NCBI GenBank assembly: GCA_041749255.1
Contig: JBGTBR010000007.1
Coordinates: forward strand, 62,001-126,000
Source of the DNA: JABDLO01 sp041749255
Lineage (GTDB): Bacteria > Bacteroidota > Bacteroidia > Chitinophagales > Saprospiraceae
Length of the DNA: 64,000 bases
Direction of reading: 5' to 3'
In this document: in pieces, positions 1 to 8,760 of the stretch
How the letters are laid out: each line of letters opens with the position of its first letter
Numbering within the stretch: position 1 is the stretch's first letter
The notes under the pieces: model-generated
Database searches by the model: none
What the model was told of the DNA's origin: nothing
What the model saw: the letters and a program-made list of their open reading frames with translations, nothing else
Translations under genes and position numbers: made by a program

Positions 1-2
1 AA

Positions 3-140
3 CCTGTATTGTTGCATCAAATTAAAGATGCGGTAACGGGATTTCATCATAAAAAGAGGACACCAATGGTGTATTTATATGGATGTAATGTTGGAAAAGG
101 AAAAGCCGGTATAGACTTTTTATCCGGACCGAAAAGCTAA
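3..140 (+). CDS. C-terminal end of an unknown protein (5' end outside window)
   Basis: An open frame enters from the left edge and ends at the TAA at 138-140, giving the last 45 residues of a protein. The stretch MVYLYGCNVGKGKAGIDFL resembles the YGCNV...G..F block of DUF4347-type secreted domains, but too little is present to assign a family. A strong terminator follows about 40 bases downstream, which supports this being a real gene end. The start and length cannot be seen. Confidence 0.45.
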   Translation, partial: PVLLHQIKDAVTGFHHKKRTPMVYLYGCNVGKGKAGIDFLSGPKS

Positions 141-182
141 AAGAATCATTATTTTAGGTTACTGATAAATGTAGTTGTTTAA

Positions 183-220
183 ACTGAAAGCTTCCTTTAT
201 GGAAGTTTTCAGTATTTTTA
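183..220 (+). terminator. Rho-independent terminator
   Basis: A 13-bp stem, ACTGAAAGCTTCC (183-195) paired with GGAAGTTTTCAGT (201-213) with one G-U pair, has a TTTAT loop and is followed by ATTTTTA. It lies just after the gene ending at 140 and ends transcription from the left. It may also work against the convergent gene ending at 374. Confidence 0.75.
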
Positions 221-373
221 AAGTTGGATGTTGTCGAATCTGCAAGCAGGCTATTGGAATATTTGCATGACGTCTGTCAGAACTTAAAGTGTCAAATTAA
301 ACATGCATTTGTCGGAATTTCTTAAAGCACCACCCGGTTCAATGTAGTGTAAGGAAGTAAGGAGGACTTACTT

Positions 374-1036
374 TTACTCACAAAACCTAAGAAGGTCATC
401 TTTGGGATATTCTTCCAGCACGGGGGATAGAAGAATAAAGCATGCGTTTTGCCGGTTACCCAGCGATAATTCAGTGATTCCAAGATAAAAGAAAGATAGG
501 GTATCATTATGGTCATTCCACATCTTACGCAAAAGAGGTCTTGCCTGGGAAAAATCCCGTACGCTAAATAAATTATATGCCATCGACCTCTGGGTATCTA
601 AATCCATAACATTGCTTCTTTCGGTTCTGTGTAGTATATATTTATAGAATTCTTCATCGTTCAGAGCAATGGTATGATCTTTATTTTCGTCTTGTCGCCG
701 GAGGAAATACACAGACGCTAAAATGGCGCCAAAAAGGACAACTGCCAAAGTGGCTTTTAACCATGTGAAGCCGTTTTTGCCTTTAAATTTTTCCGACTCC
801 CATTCCGATTCTATTTTCTGAAGATGTTTTAACTTCTCCTCCAGGGCATGAGCCCTTATGCCTTCCCTAAGAATGAGTAATTGTTTATAATCATCATGGA
901 GTATTCCTTCCAGTTTCAGACGTTCATCTACTACGGATCGCATTTCATCACTAAGAGTCCCATTGATATAAGACTCCAACAATTCGATATCTTGTCGTTT
1001 ACTTTTCAATACCAGGTATTTTATCTTTATGTCCAA
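374..1036 (-). CDS. Membrane-anchored anti-sigma-like protein with TPR-like C-terminus
   Basis: This 220-residue protein has an acidic and basic N-terminal helical part that looks cytoplasmic, one membrane segment near residues 96-112 (LKATLAVVLFGAILASVYFL) and a C-terminal part with TPR-like helices (SQARPLLRKMWNDH...TLSFFYLGITELSLGN). Its 5' end overlaps the sigma gene by 38 bases, so the two are translationally coupled. A later non-ATG start is possible, because the first nine residues lie wholly in the overlap. By position and architecture it is probably the sigma factor's partner (anti-sigma factor). No sequence motif proves that. The TPR-like part may sense a periplasmic protein. Confidence 0.6.
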   Translation of the reverse strand: MDIKIKYLVLKSKRQDIELLESYINGTLSDEMRSVVDERLKLEGILHDDYKQLLILREGIRAHALEEKLKHLQKIESEWESEKFKGKNGFTWLKATLAVVLFGAILASVYFLRRQDENKDHTIALNDEEFYKYILHRTERSNVMDLDTQRSMAYNLFSVRDFSQARPLLRKMWNDHNDTLSFFYLGITELSLGNRQNACFILLSPVLEEYPKDDLLRFCE

Positions 1037-1556
1037 AAACCATCGAATGTAACCTCTTCAGGCACTTATATTTTTGATTTTTTGTTACATCGGTATTTTT
1101 ATATCCCATTTTCTGAGTAATTTCTTGTATGGTTTCCCCCAGATAAAAGAAACTACGCAAAATTTCCCGGCATGGATCTCCCATCTTGTTCATCACCAAA
1201 TTGACAATTCGAATTTGTTCTTCTAACACATCTTCGGGTTCTTCCATAATTTCATAGATCAAATTATAGTTTGGATCTTTATGATTGGATTTATTTTTAT
1301 TTCTAACCAATTCAGAAGTTTTATTCCGTATGATTCCCATTAAATACGTTTTAATATCCGAAGTGAGTTCTGTTAATTTTCCGGTTATCACATTATCATA
1401 AAGGATCAAAACCGAAATTTGAAAAATATCCACAGCATCTTCATGTGTGCATTGTTGATTCCTTTCCACCCATAAAACACACTCATCTCTATACAAAGTA
1501 TATAAAGAAGTCAGTGCCTCGTTTGCGTTGTTTTTTAGCTCACTTATCCAATCCAA
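999..1556 (-). CDS. ECF-type RNA polymerase sigma factor
   Basis: The 185-residue protein has the two-part layout of sigma-70 family ECF factors. A region 2-like N-terminal half contains EDAVDIFQISVLILYDNV and an IKTYLMGIIRNKTSELVRN helix, matching region 2.4. A C-terminal region 4-like half has MGDPCREILRSFFYLGETIQEITQKMGYKN, where the helix-turn-helix reads ETIQEITQKMGYKN. It overlaps the downstream membrane protein, which is the usual sigma/anti-sigma arrangement. It probably drives a small regulon that may include the CHAT gene at 2488-5385, but no promoter motif was found to show this. Confidence 0.8.
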   Translation of the reverse strand: MDWISELKNNANEALTSLYTLYRDECVLWVERNQQCTHEDAVDIFQISVLILYDNVITGKLTELTSDIKTYLMGIIRNKTSELVRNKNKSNHKDPNYNLIYEIMEEPEDVLEEQIRIVNLVMNKMGDPCREILRSFFYLGETIQEITQKMGYKNTDVTKNQKYKCLKRLHSMVFGHKDKIPGIEK

Positions 1557-1813
1557 AGCGCCCTGGGATTTTTTATTATGCTAAATATACAAAATTTAAT
1601 TCAGAAAGATTATTTCATGTGAAATTCAAAGTTACTTATAGGTTAAATATCTTTTTATTACTTCTCTTCTGCCAAAGGATACTATTAAATGATTTGTATT
1701 GATTCCACCCCTTTCTTGTATTCAGGAAGTGGCTTTGTTTTAAAAATAATCACATCCATAAGGTTACTTTCTGCTTGAATACGACATTAACAATTGAATT
1801 AAAACTTAAGACT

Positions 1814-2128
1814 ATGAATCATGTACATGTAGGAATTGTTGCCTCCTTCCAGGCTACCGACAATAGTGTTGGGCAGTTGCATCCAATCTTTAAATGTTTT
1901 TACCTGGTCAAAACAGAAAATTTGGCTCCGGATGAAGAAATTTTAATCTTTTCTTCAAATGGTCAATTTAATGATGAAACAGAAAAAGAGTACATGCTTG
2001 CAGATTTCTTTTATTATAACGATGAAAACAACAAAATTAGATGCAAGGTCTTTTACCTTCTTTTGCCCAACATTAAGAATTTAGCCAGAGTAGGAAAAAA
2101 TATTTTATTAATCACTATGAAAAATTAA
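1814..2128 (+). CDS. Small hypothetical protein
   Basis: A 104-residue protein from the ATG at 1814. A TTG at 1775 would extend it by 13 residues, but ATG MNHVHVGIVASFQ is the better start. It is predicted to be mostly beta strand (HVGIVASF, CFYLVKTENL, EILIFSSNGQF, CKVFYLLLPN) with an acidic middle. There is no signal peptide or membrane segment, and I do not recognise a family. It is followed after 5 bases by another small gene on the same strand. Both sit between the sigma factor and the TPR-CHAT protein, which lie on the other strand. A role as partner or substrate of the CHAT protein is only a guess. Confidence 0.55.
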   Translation: MNHVHVGIVASFQATDNSVGQLHPIFKCFYLVKTENLAPDEEILIFSSNGQFNDETEKEYMLADFFYYNDENNKIRCKVFYLLLPNIKNLARVGKNILLITMKN

Positions 2129-2133
2129 AAACT

Positions 2134-2415
2134 ATGTCGTGGAGTTGGAGTTGCTCACCCAAGGGTGCCGCATTCATCACAGAATCGGATCGTTTATATA
2201 CTATTGAAATGGAAGGAGTAGAATATTTTGTTATATACTGTCTACCGGACGACGATAACAGTATGCTGAGTCCATATGTCGCTTTTTGTAAAAAGAATGA
2301 TATGTCTGATGAACCCGGAAATGCATGGGACCATGATGATGATCCTGTAGTCAATAAAAATGGTGAAAGAAAAATGTTTTCCTCTCATTCAGAATCCTGG
2401 AAGGTCGAGCAATAA
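2134..2415 (+). CDS. Small hypothetical protein
   Basis: A 93-residue protein starting MSWSWSCSPKGAAF, 5 bases after the preceding small gene, so the two form a two-gene unit. It has a beta-rich middle (RLYTIEMEGVEYFVIYCLPDDD) and an acidic, aspartate-rich tail (AWDHDDDPVVNKNGE). There is no signal peptide and no recognised family. The clustered Trp, Ser and Cys residues at the N-terminus are unusual. The gene converges on the CHAT gene, whose stop lies 72 bases away. Confidence 0.5.
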   Translation: MSWSWSCSPKGAAFITESDRLYTIEMEGVEYFVIYCLPDDDNSMLSPYVAFCKKNDMSDEPGNAWDHDDDPVVNKNGERKMFSSHSESWKVEQ

Positions 2416-2487
2416 TGGAACATTTTTGGAAATCCGCTGAAATGGGTTATGCTTTTTTGTAATAGGTTTACCTTAAGGACATCCTGA

Positions 2488-5385
2488 TTATATCACCCCA
2501 GCCCAAAAATATGGATGATTGAAGTTGGGATACCTCATCAATAACTCCCTTTTCGCTTCTTGGAGGCTTCCGGAAACCGATGATGTATTGATAAGGTGGC
2601 GATAAAACGACTGCATCAGGAGGCTCCCTGAAGTATCATCCAGATTCCACAGCGATCGTACAACGTGGCGACTTCCACCCTGCAAAAAATACCGGGCCAA
2701 AGTATAGTGGCCTTCTCCTGACTGATGTTTTCCCCTCCCGGATTCACAAGCGGCCAATACAACAAGGGCGGGCAAATTTTCGGCGGTTAAAAGTTCGTAA
2801 CCATAAAGCGTATCGGGTTGGTTGGGTTTATTGCGGAACAATAAATAGATCTCGCGACGGTCATGGGCACTCCCACTACCATGAACGGATGTATGTAGAA
2901 TTTCACTTTCACTATTGAGGCTTTCCAGAAAATATTTTTTTGTACAATTCTTTCCCGAAAACATCCGGCTCTCTTCGAATAAGTGAGAAAGGAGGTTCAT
3001 CTCGAATATATTTCCAGGTTGTTCTTTCAGTAAAGTATCTTTTAAGGATACCAGCGTTTTGGCATCGGAATGAAAAAATCCTGTTACGGTCGGAGATTGC
3101 AGTGCATTATATTTTTCGTAAAGGTAGATGGACTCAATAGACTTTATTCGGCATTTATGGACTAAGTAAGGCAATTCATAGGTAGCCACTGTCATATCAA
3201 CAGGCCGGTCGATCAGCGATTCAGGATTAAGCATTGAAAATGGATATCCCGCTGAGTAAAGTATTTTATCATAGACTCCCGGTATGGGAGCAAATAACTT
3301 ACTGAATAGATAATAAGCCGATTCTGCGTATGTATCGGGAGGGATTCCCAAATCGATGAGCATAGCATCGGACACCGTGGACAAGTGTTTCCTCAAATGT
3401 TCATCCAACGGGATGTTGATAATTCCATCAATGTCATTTCCTAAATACAGCACGAATACTTCATCCCGCATGGCAGAAATATCTATAAACACCTGCCCAC
3501 TTTCCAGTTTGTCCTTCACAAAATGCAATCCCTGATTATTGCTCTTTTCATAATCCGGCACATTCAGAGATGTGGTTTGTTGAAAATGTTCAAACAAGCT
3601 TTCCAACTCATGATACGCCATGAGTAACTCCTGGTACTGCCTTTTTGAGTAATGAAATTCTATTTTCTGACGGATGAGTTTTTCCTGTTCGAAATAGGAA
3701 TGGAACCTGGGATCTTCTGCTTTAGAAAGTTGAATATCGCGATACAGCAATCTCGATCTGTTTTTTTCAATAAAATACAGATAATCCGAGAGGTAGGAAG
3801 GGTCATTTGTTTTTTGGTACAACTCGAAACTCACCAATGCTCCATTCTCATACACGTGGGTGGAGGTGTTATATACAGAATGCAAAACTTCCTCATTAAA
3901 AGACTTGATTTCTCTGGAAACCAGACTGTCAGCCGTATGAATCAATCTATGTGCCAACCACAGATTTTCAATATTTCCATTTATTTTATATTGATCAAAA
4001 AGAATTTCGGTATAGGAATATAAAGATACATAATAAAAATGCTTATTCAGAAACTCCTCATCCCATAACCTGTGCGGGTTGAATGTGACAATCTCTTTGG
4101 GTATGTGAAAGAAATCCTGCGAATACACCACATCCAGTGCTGCCTGGTGATTTCCGTTGATATAATAACATACTCTCAGATAAAACATAACGGTATACAG
4201 CTGCAATACATTGAGAGGCCTGCTTTGATTGATGTATTGAAATGCCTTTTCCATATGGGATTCAGCATTCTCATAATCATCGTACTTTCTAATGAGATAT
4301 TCTCCTGTTATTTTATGGTAATTGCAAAAATCTCCATCCGAGTGCACGATTGAGTCTAAAGCGGCTACATGGAATTCTTCGATATTTTTATCACTCCGGT
4401 TCAATTGAGCTGAAAAATATAATTTATACCACTCCTGCCGGGCGAAGGTGCATTTCAGATTTTTGGATAATATATGTGCATTTTCGAACTTCCGTTTACC
4501 CTCATCATGCCGGCCAAGCCGATAGAGACAATAGGCCTCTAATGATTCCTGTAAGACCAACCAGGCATGGTCATAGACCGCTTCTTGTGGAATCAGACTT
4601 AAAATCGATTGCGAATAGATCAGCGCCTTATCGTTGAATCTTAAAGTAAATTGAAGAAAAGCCAGATTCCACCAGGAATAGGAATGAGTAAATGAATAGT
4701 AACCTATCTTATCGGCCAGGTTTAATGCCAGCGTGAAATATTGATTGGAGCTGTCGGGATTATTGCCTTCATTGAAATAATAACGACCCATTTCGCTCCA
4801 CATTTCTACCCGGAGAATCGAATCGGAAGGATGATCATACACCAACTTTTTCAATTGGTGTCGCAAGGAATCCCGATTGTGAAAAACATCATCTGCATAA
4901 TACGCATTCAGCATTTGAAATGCTGTATGTACAGAATCGTATGAAATAAATTCCAGCGAGTCGCAGGGATAAAAATAATTGTGGTAAAATATACTTTTAT
5001 TCAGCTTATAGGTCAAATACGCTTTGGTCAAATCCGGAGTCATGTTGGATTCTGCCTCTTGATAAGCTGCCAAAGATTCTTCGATTCGGTTGACATGGAT
5101 TAAAGAATCAACAACAGAGGCTTCGCGGGTGGTGATGAGGGTGGAATGCTGAATTCCGGGAATGGTGGTTTGATTTGTAGTAACAGGAGTATTGCACCCT
5201 GGTATAAATATGGCCACTCCTGATAAGATTATCAAAAAACCAAAGACTTGGTTATTGATTTTTGATTTCCATTTCCAACAACAGGACAATAACTTAGGTT
5301 TTTCTACTGAAGTGACCCCATCAAAATGCAATGATTTTGACGGTATAAAACTTACGAAAAGAAGACGAAAAAACTCCATGATCAC
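2488..5385 (-). CDS. TPR-CHAT domain protein (caspase-like peptidase), probable lipoprotein
   Basis: A 965-residue protein. A hydrophobic segment ending in a lipobox (LSGVAIFIPGC) near residues 50-64 suggests export and lipidation. The true start may therefore lie downstream of the first ATG, since the first 45 residues are not signal-like. The central part carries TPR-like repeats, for example EESLAAYQEAE, GRYYFNEGNNPDSSNQYFTLA and SHMEKAFQYI. The C-terminal CHAT domain has the catalytic His in HTSVHG (about residue 832) and the catalytic Cys in LAACESG (about 880), followed by GGSRHVVRSLWNLDD, as in the family. CHAT proteins are clan CD peptidases related to caspases and separase. The protein ends shortly after HPYFWAGVI, normal for CHAT. 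An ECF sigma factor and its membrane partner lie 1 kb away. Target unknown. Confidence 0.85.
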   Translation of the reverse strand: MIMEFFRLLFVSFIPSKSLHFDGVTSVEKPKLLSCCWKWKSKINNQVFGFLIILSGVAIFIPGCNTPVTTNQTTIPGIQHSTLITTREASVVDSLIHVNRIEESLAAYQEAESNMTPDLTKAYLTYKLNKSIFYHNYFYPCDSLEFISYDSVHTAFQMLNAYYADDVFHNRDSLRHQLKKLVYDHPSDSILRVEMWSEMGRYYFNEGNNPDSSNQYFTLALNLADKIGYYSFTHSYSWWNLAFLQFTLRFNDKALIYSQSILSLIPQEAVYDHAWLVLQESLEAYCLYRLGRHDEGKRKFENAHILSKNLKCTFARQEWYKLYFSAQLNRSDKNIEEFHVAALDSIVHSDGDFCNYHKITGEYLIRKYDDYENAESHMEKAFQYINQSRPLNVLQLYTVMFYLRVCYYINGNHQAALDVVYSQDFFHIPKEIVTFNPHRLWDEEFLNKHFYYVSLYSYTEILFDQYKINGNIENLWLAHRLIHTADSLVSREIKSFNEEVLHSVYNTSTHVYENGALVSFELYQKTNDPSYLSDYLYFIEKNRSRLLYRDIQLSKAEDPRFHSYFEQEKLIRQKIEFHYSKRQYQELLMAYHELESLFEHFQQTTSLNVPDYEKSNNQGLHFVKDKLESGQVFIDISAMRDEVFVLYLGNDIDGIINIPLDEHLRKHLSTVSDAMLIDLGIPPDTYAESAYYLFSKLFAPIPGVYDKILYSAGYPFSMLNPESLIDRPVDMTVATYELPYLVHKCRIKSIESIYLYEKYNALQSPTVTGFFHSDAKTLVSLKDTLLKEQPGNIFEMNLLSHLFEESRMFSGKNCTKKYFLESLNSESEILHTSVHGSGSAHDRREIYLLFRNKPNQPDTLYGYELLTAENLPALVVLAACESGRGKHQSGEGHYTLARYFLQGGSRHVVRSLWNLDDTSGSLLMQSFYRHLINTSSVSGSLQEAKRELLMRYPNFNHPYFWAGVI

Positions 5386-5586
5386 GCAATAGGGATGCCC
5401 AAAATACTAAATAATGCAGAATAAACACAACCAGCCTTAGAATTACTTTTTTCTGTGTGTGGAATGGGTAAGGGTTTGTGGATCTGAATGCCAATGAATC
5501 CATTTTTGGGGTTCCTTTAAATAAGGTTGTTCAAAATCCAATAATTTCTATACCTTAAACCACAAAATCATAAAAGTCCTCCCCCG

Positions 5587-7035
5587 ATGAAGCATACTAT
5601 ATTTTTACTCCTGGCACCTATCCTGTTTTACTCTTGTTCCGATAAGGCACCTGCACCTCCTGAACCGGTATTTCCCATCCCTTCAGAAAGACAGCTGGAC
5701 TGGCACGAGTTGGAATACTACGCTTTTGTTCATTTCAACATGAATACGTTTACGGGCAAAGAATGGGGAATGGGAGATGAAGATCCGGCAAAGTTTAATC
5801 CGACTGCCCTGGACACGAGGCAATGGGCCCGTATAGTCAGGGACGCCGGCATGAAAGGCATCATCATTACAGCCAAACACCACGATGGATTTTGCCTGTG
5901 GCCTTCCGCTTACACCGAGCACTCCGTAAAAAATTCCCCATGGAAAGATGGCAAGGGTGATGTTCTTCGCGAACTGGCCGATGCCTGCAGGGAATACGGC
6001 CTCCAAATGGGCATTTATTACTCTCCCTGGGATCGCAACCATCCGGATTACGGCCAACCGGAATACATCACCTACATGCACAACCAGCTTACAGAATTGC
6101 TGACCCAATACGGCGATTTGTTTGAGGTATGGTTTGATGGGGCTAACGGGGGTACAGGATACTATGGTGGCGCGTATGAAGAGCGTCGGGTAGATAAGCA
6201 AAGTTATTACAACTGGCCCAACATCATTGCCAAGGTACGGGAACTACTACCCGATGCCGTCATATTCAGCGATGCCGGCCCGGACGTGCGTTGGGTAGGC
6301 AATGAAAAGGGCTACGCCTACGAAACCACCTGGTCACCTATGCTGCGGGATTCCGTATATCCCGGAATGGAGGAGTACGCTGAACAATTTGCGGCAGGCC
6401 AGGAAAACGGCACCCATTGGGTACCGGCAGAAGCCGATGTGTCTATCCGACCCGGATGGTACTACCACCCAGAAGAAGACGACCAGGTAAAATCTGTACA
6501 GGAACTTCTGGACATATACTACAACAGTATTGGCCGCAACAGCGCCTTGCTCATCAATTTTCCTGTTGACCCCAGGGGATTGATCCACGAAAACGACGAA
6601 CGGCAAATCCTGAAGCTGGCAGAAAAACTCCGCGATGATTTTGCCGAAAATCTGGCTCTACAAGCCAGTATCAGTGCCAGCGATGAGAGGGGAAAAGGAT
6701 ATGAAGCCCGCCATCTCCTTGATGGTAATCCGAATACCTATTGGGCAACAAAAGACGGAATTACGGAAGCAGAGCTCACTCTGGAATTTCCACAGCCCGT
6801 TGTCATCAACCGATTTACAGTTCGGGAGTACATCCCCCTGGGACAAAGGATCCGGTCTTTCGTCCTCGAGGCAGAAACTCCGGCAGGCCGGCAAATCCTT
6901 TACGAAGGCACCACCATTGGCGCCCGGCGCATCCTTCGCTTTGAGGATGTCGAGGTAACCCGACTCATACTCAGGATCACAGATGCCAGAGGTAGTGTGG
7001 TGTTGCGGGAGGTGGGGGTGTATGGGGGTGGGTGA
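5587..7035 (+). CDS. GH29 alpha-L-fucosidase, lipoprotein, with F5/8C-type domain
   Basis: A 482-residue lipoprotein: signal MKHTIFLLLAPILFYSC with the lipid-anchored Cys at residue 17. Residues 30-340 are a GH29 TIM barrel with HFNMNTFTGKEWG, ITAKHHDGFCLWPS, GIYYSPWD and EVWFDGANGG. The Asp in WFDG (about residue 184) is the expected catalytic nucleophile of this retaining family. NSALLINFPVDPRG marks the end of the barrel. Residues from about 360 to the end (YEARHLLDGNPNTYWAT...) form a discoidin-like F5/8 type C domain that binds glycans. The enzyme would release alpha-L-fucose from exported or surface-bound glycans. The gene stands alone and is divergent from the CHAT gene, so it is not part of an obvious polysaccharide utilisation locus. 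Confidence 0.9.
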   Translation: MKHTIFLLLAPILFYSCSDKAPAPPEPVFPIPSERQLDWHELEYYAFVHFNMNTFTGKEWGMGDEDPAKFNPTALDTRQWARIVRDAGMKGIIITAKHHDGFCLWPSAYTEHSVKNSPWKDGKGDVLRELADACREYGLQMGIYYSPWDRNHPDYGQPEYITYMHNQLTELLTQYGDLFEVWFDGANGGTGYYGGAYEERRVDKQSYYNWPNIIAKVRELLPDAVIFSDAGPDVRWVGNEKGYAYETTWSPMLRDSVYPGMEEYAEQFAAGQENGTHWVPAEADVSIRPGWYYHPEEDDQVKSVQELLDIYYNSIGRNSALLINFPVDPRGLIHENDERQILKLAEKLRDDFAENLALQASISASDERGKGYEARHLLDGNPNTYWATKDGITEAELTLEFPQPVVINRFTVREYIPLGQRIRSFVLEAETPAGRQILYEGTTIGARRILRFEDVEVTRLILRITDARGSVVLREVGVYGGG

Positions 7036-7177
7036 AGATTGTGAACCTGTAAGTGCTATATTTTCAATATCTCTCTATTTGTCGATTTCTATCATCTTTT
7101 TGATTTCAACGAAAAGATCTAAAATCATTCCCCGTGTATATCTGGATGTGAAGAAATTTCTACAGGATCCATTTTAT

Positions 7178-7582
7178 TTAATGTCTGTAAATTAAATTAA
7201 TTTCGGAAAGTTCTTGCCCTATGAGATGAATTCCATACAATATTTTTTGTGTCTGTATTTCGGATGGTTTTTTATGCCCCTGCACATATTGTGATAACAA
7301 TGTTGGATTCATACCAATTTTGTTTGCTAGAAATTTAGCATTCAGAACTTTATAGTATTGAAAAAACTGTTGAAAGTCAATTTCAAATTTTAAGTTTTCT
7401 TGAGTGATTTCAATATTATCTTCCTCAAAATGTAAATTTATAGCTTCTAATGCATTATTCATGAGTTCTGTTATCGTTCTACCCGTTGTATAAATTGGAA
7501 ATTTTTCAGAAAAAGCAGAAAAGCCTGTGTCCGTTTTTTCCAATATCATTTTTATCTTTTTTCTAAAAGTTTTCATATCCAA
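7178..7582 (-). CDS. hicB: HicB-like antitoxin with C-terminal HTH
   Basis: A 134-residue protein directly downstream of the HicA toxin gene, with a 10-base gap. The N-terminal half (GFSAFSEKFPIYTTGRTITELMNNALEAINLHFEE) is a partial RNase H-like HicB fold. The C-terminal half (NAKFLANKIGMNPTLLSQYVQGHKKPSE) is an XRE-type helix-turn-helix, as in the HTH class of HicB. It should neutralise HicA and repress the operon. A 20-bp perfect palindrome upstream of hicA is the likely operator. Toxin-first order is typical of hicAB. Confidence 0.85.
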   Translation of the reverse strand: MDMKTFRKKIKMILEKTDTGFSAFSEKFPIYTTGRTITELMNNALEAINLHFEEDNIEITQENLKFEIDFQQFFQYYKVLNAKFLANKIGMNPTLLSQYVQGHKKPSEIQTQKILYGIHLIGQELSEINLIYRH

Positions 7583-7592
7583 AAATTATATT

Positions 7593-7787
7593 TTATTTCT
7601 TTAATTCTATTCCCACCTCTTTTAAAATCTTGTTTTCTAATCCTTTGCCTAATTCCTGCCTTCCGTGATTTGGGAAAATTATAATTCCTTGTTTTGCATT
7701 GTGTTTAAGTTTTACATGAGAACCTTTCTGGGATATTGGATACCAACCATTTTTGGTTAAGATTCTAAATAATTCGGAGCATTTCAT
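7593..7787 (-). CDS. hicA: HicA-type mRNA interferase toxin
   Basis: A 64-residue protein of normal HicA length. It has the dsRBD-like core KNGWYPISQKGSHVKLKH with the catalytic His in the GSH motif (about residue 23), followed by IIFPNHGRQELGKGL and a final helix. HicA toxins cleave mRNA and tmRNA independently of translation. It is the first gene of the hicAB operon. The start MKCSELFRILTKNGW matches the family exactly. Confidence 0.88.
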   Translation of the reverse strand: MKCSELFRILTKNGWYPISQKGSHVKLKHNAKQGIIIFPNHGRQELGKGLENKILKEVGIELKK

Positions 7788-7810
7788 TAAAATTATCTAT
7801 TCTAGATTCA

Positions 7811-7838
7811 TACCTCAAAGGTAAATAATTATTTACCT
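7811..7838 (-). promoter_or_regulatory. hicAB operator palindrome
   Basis: The perfect 20-bp palindrome AGGTAAATAATTATTTACCT lies at 7819-7838, 31 bases upstream of the hicA start. An extra half-site, TACCT at 7811-7815, forms a second overlapping inverted repeat with AGGTA. Three half-sites in this position fit autorepression by the HTH of HicB. Confidence 0.7.
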
Positions 7839-7929
7839 ATATGCAAGAGCATTTTCAATTCATTTGATGTGTATTTTGCCTTATTGGGTTGGCTGGATCT
7901 TCTGGATCTTCTCATAGGTATGTTATTGG

Positions 7930-8110
7930 AAATTTACAATGATTCGCCTTAATCGGGCATTTAAGATCATTATTCTTATAATATCCATTTTTAGGTCATA
8001 TTCAAAAATATCGCGTTCCGGAGTGCCTGCTTAATCATAGTTTTAGATACTGTTTTCTAAATTTCAGGGCTTTCCCGATTTTGGATTTGGATACTTTTTC
8101 AGTCGGTTTT
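7930..8110 (-). pseudogene. Degenerate higB-higA junction remnant
   Basis: The plus-strand sequence here closely matches the intact higA 5' end and higB 3' end at about 8935-9140. Shared blocks include CCTTAATCGGGCATTT, GTCATATTCAAAAATAT, GCGTTCCGGAGTGCC and GATACTGTTTTCTAAA. The reading frames are broken and the upstream part of higB and downstream part of higA are missing. It is the decayed first copy of a duplicated higBA-HTH unit. The rest of 7839-8227 holds nothing else that I can support. Confidence 0.7.
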
Positions 8111-8227
8111 TAAGAATAATTCTCAATTTGCTTCAAAGTTATCATTAAACTGCAGGTCTGAAATGTTAAAATTCTAAAATTCCTTTTCCAACGCCTTTAG
8201 ATTGTATATTTTTAAGCTTAACTATCT

Positions 8228-8512
8228 ATGAGGATATTTAGTGAATTGATAAAAAAGATAGTTATGAACCAGAAAATCTTCGATCCGAAAATCACCATGA
8301 CGAGAAAAGAAATTGCGTCCATCATTGGTGTCAGTAAACACACGTTGTACAGAAAAATCAAAGAGTCAGGCATTTACATCCCTCCCGGTTTATTGAATTA
8401 TAAGGAACAGATTATGATCATAAATATTTTTAAAAAGGATGTCAATAACCACCTTGAAAATGCTGAACATCACAATGGAGAACGAAATTTAACCCGGAAA
8501 GCGAATCCATAG
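8228..8512 (+). CDS. Small helix-turn-helix protein, copy 1
   Basis: A 94-residue protein with a clear HTH, MTRKEIASIIGVSKHTLYRKIKESGI, at residues 24-49, followed by IPPGLLNYKEQIMIINIF. The pattern resembles Fis or resolvase-type HTHs found alone in Bacteroidota. A near-identical copy lies at 9592-9864 (about nine in ten residues shared over the first 80), and the upstream 75 bases are also duplicated, including the AT-rich promoter region. The copies differ mainly in the tail (NLTRKANP here). It sits in a toxin-antitoxin patch. Its regulatory target is unknown. Confidence 0.7.
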   Translation: MRIFSELIKKIVMNQKIFDPKITMTRKEIASIIGVSKHTLYRKIKESGIYIPPGLLNYKEQIMIINIFKKDVNNHLENAEHHNGERNLTRKANP

Positions 8513-8575
8513 TAAACTGACCTGAAAACTGCATCAGCCAGGTTGAGGCTTTCAAAATTTCTTTGAAAGAAGTAG

Positions 8576-8680
8576 GGAATCTGCGTCAATCCGCGAGATC
8601 TGCAGGAGAAAAAATTCTTTGAGAATGGTATTTGTTTGATTTCAGGTTTCCCGCAGATTGCGCAGATGTGCGCAAATTTA
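8576..8680. repeat. REP-like inverted repeat (CGCAGAT family)
   Basis: A left arm at about 8576-8610 (AATCTGCGTCAATCCGCG) and an inverted right arm at about 8648-8680 (CCCGCAGATTGCGCAGATG) flank about 40 bases. Related elements lie at 10141-10170 and 11112-11215. The arms could form a long hairpin. The rest of 8513-8760 shows no gene. Confidence 0.6.
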
Positions 8681-8760
8681 GTTTGGGAGTAAATATATGT
8701 ACACATGTTTTATTAAAACATTTAGATTAGAGTGAAGATTTTAAGCTTTGTATTTCATTC

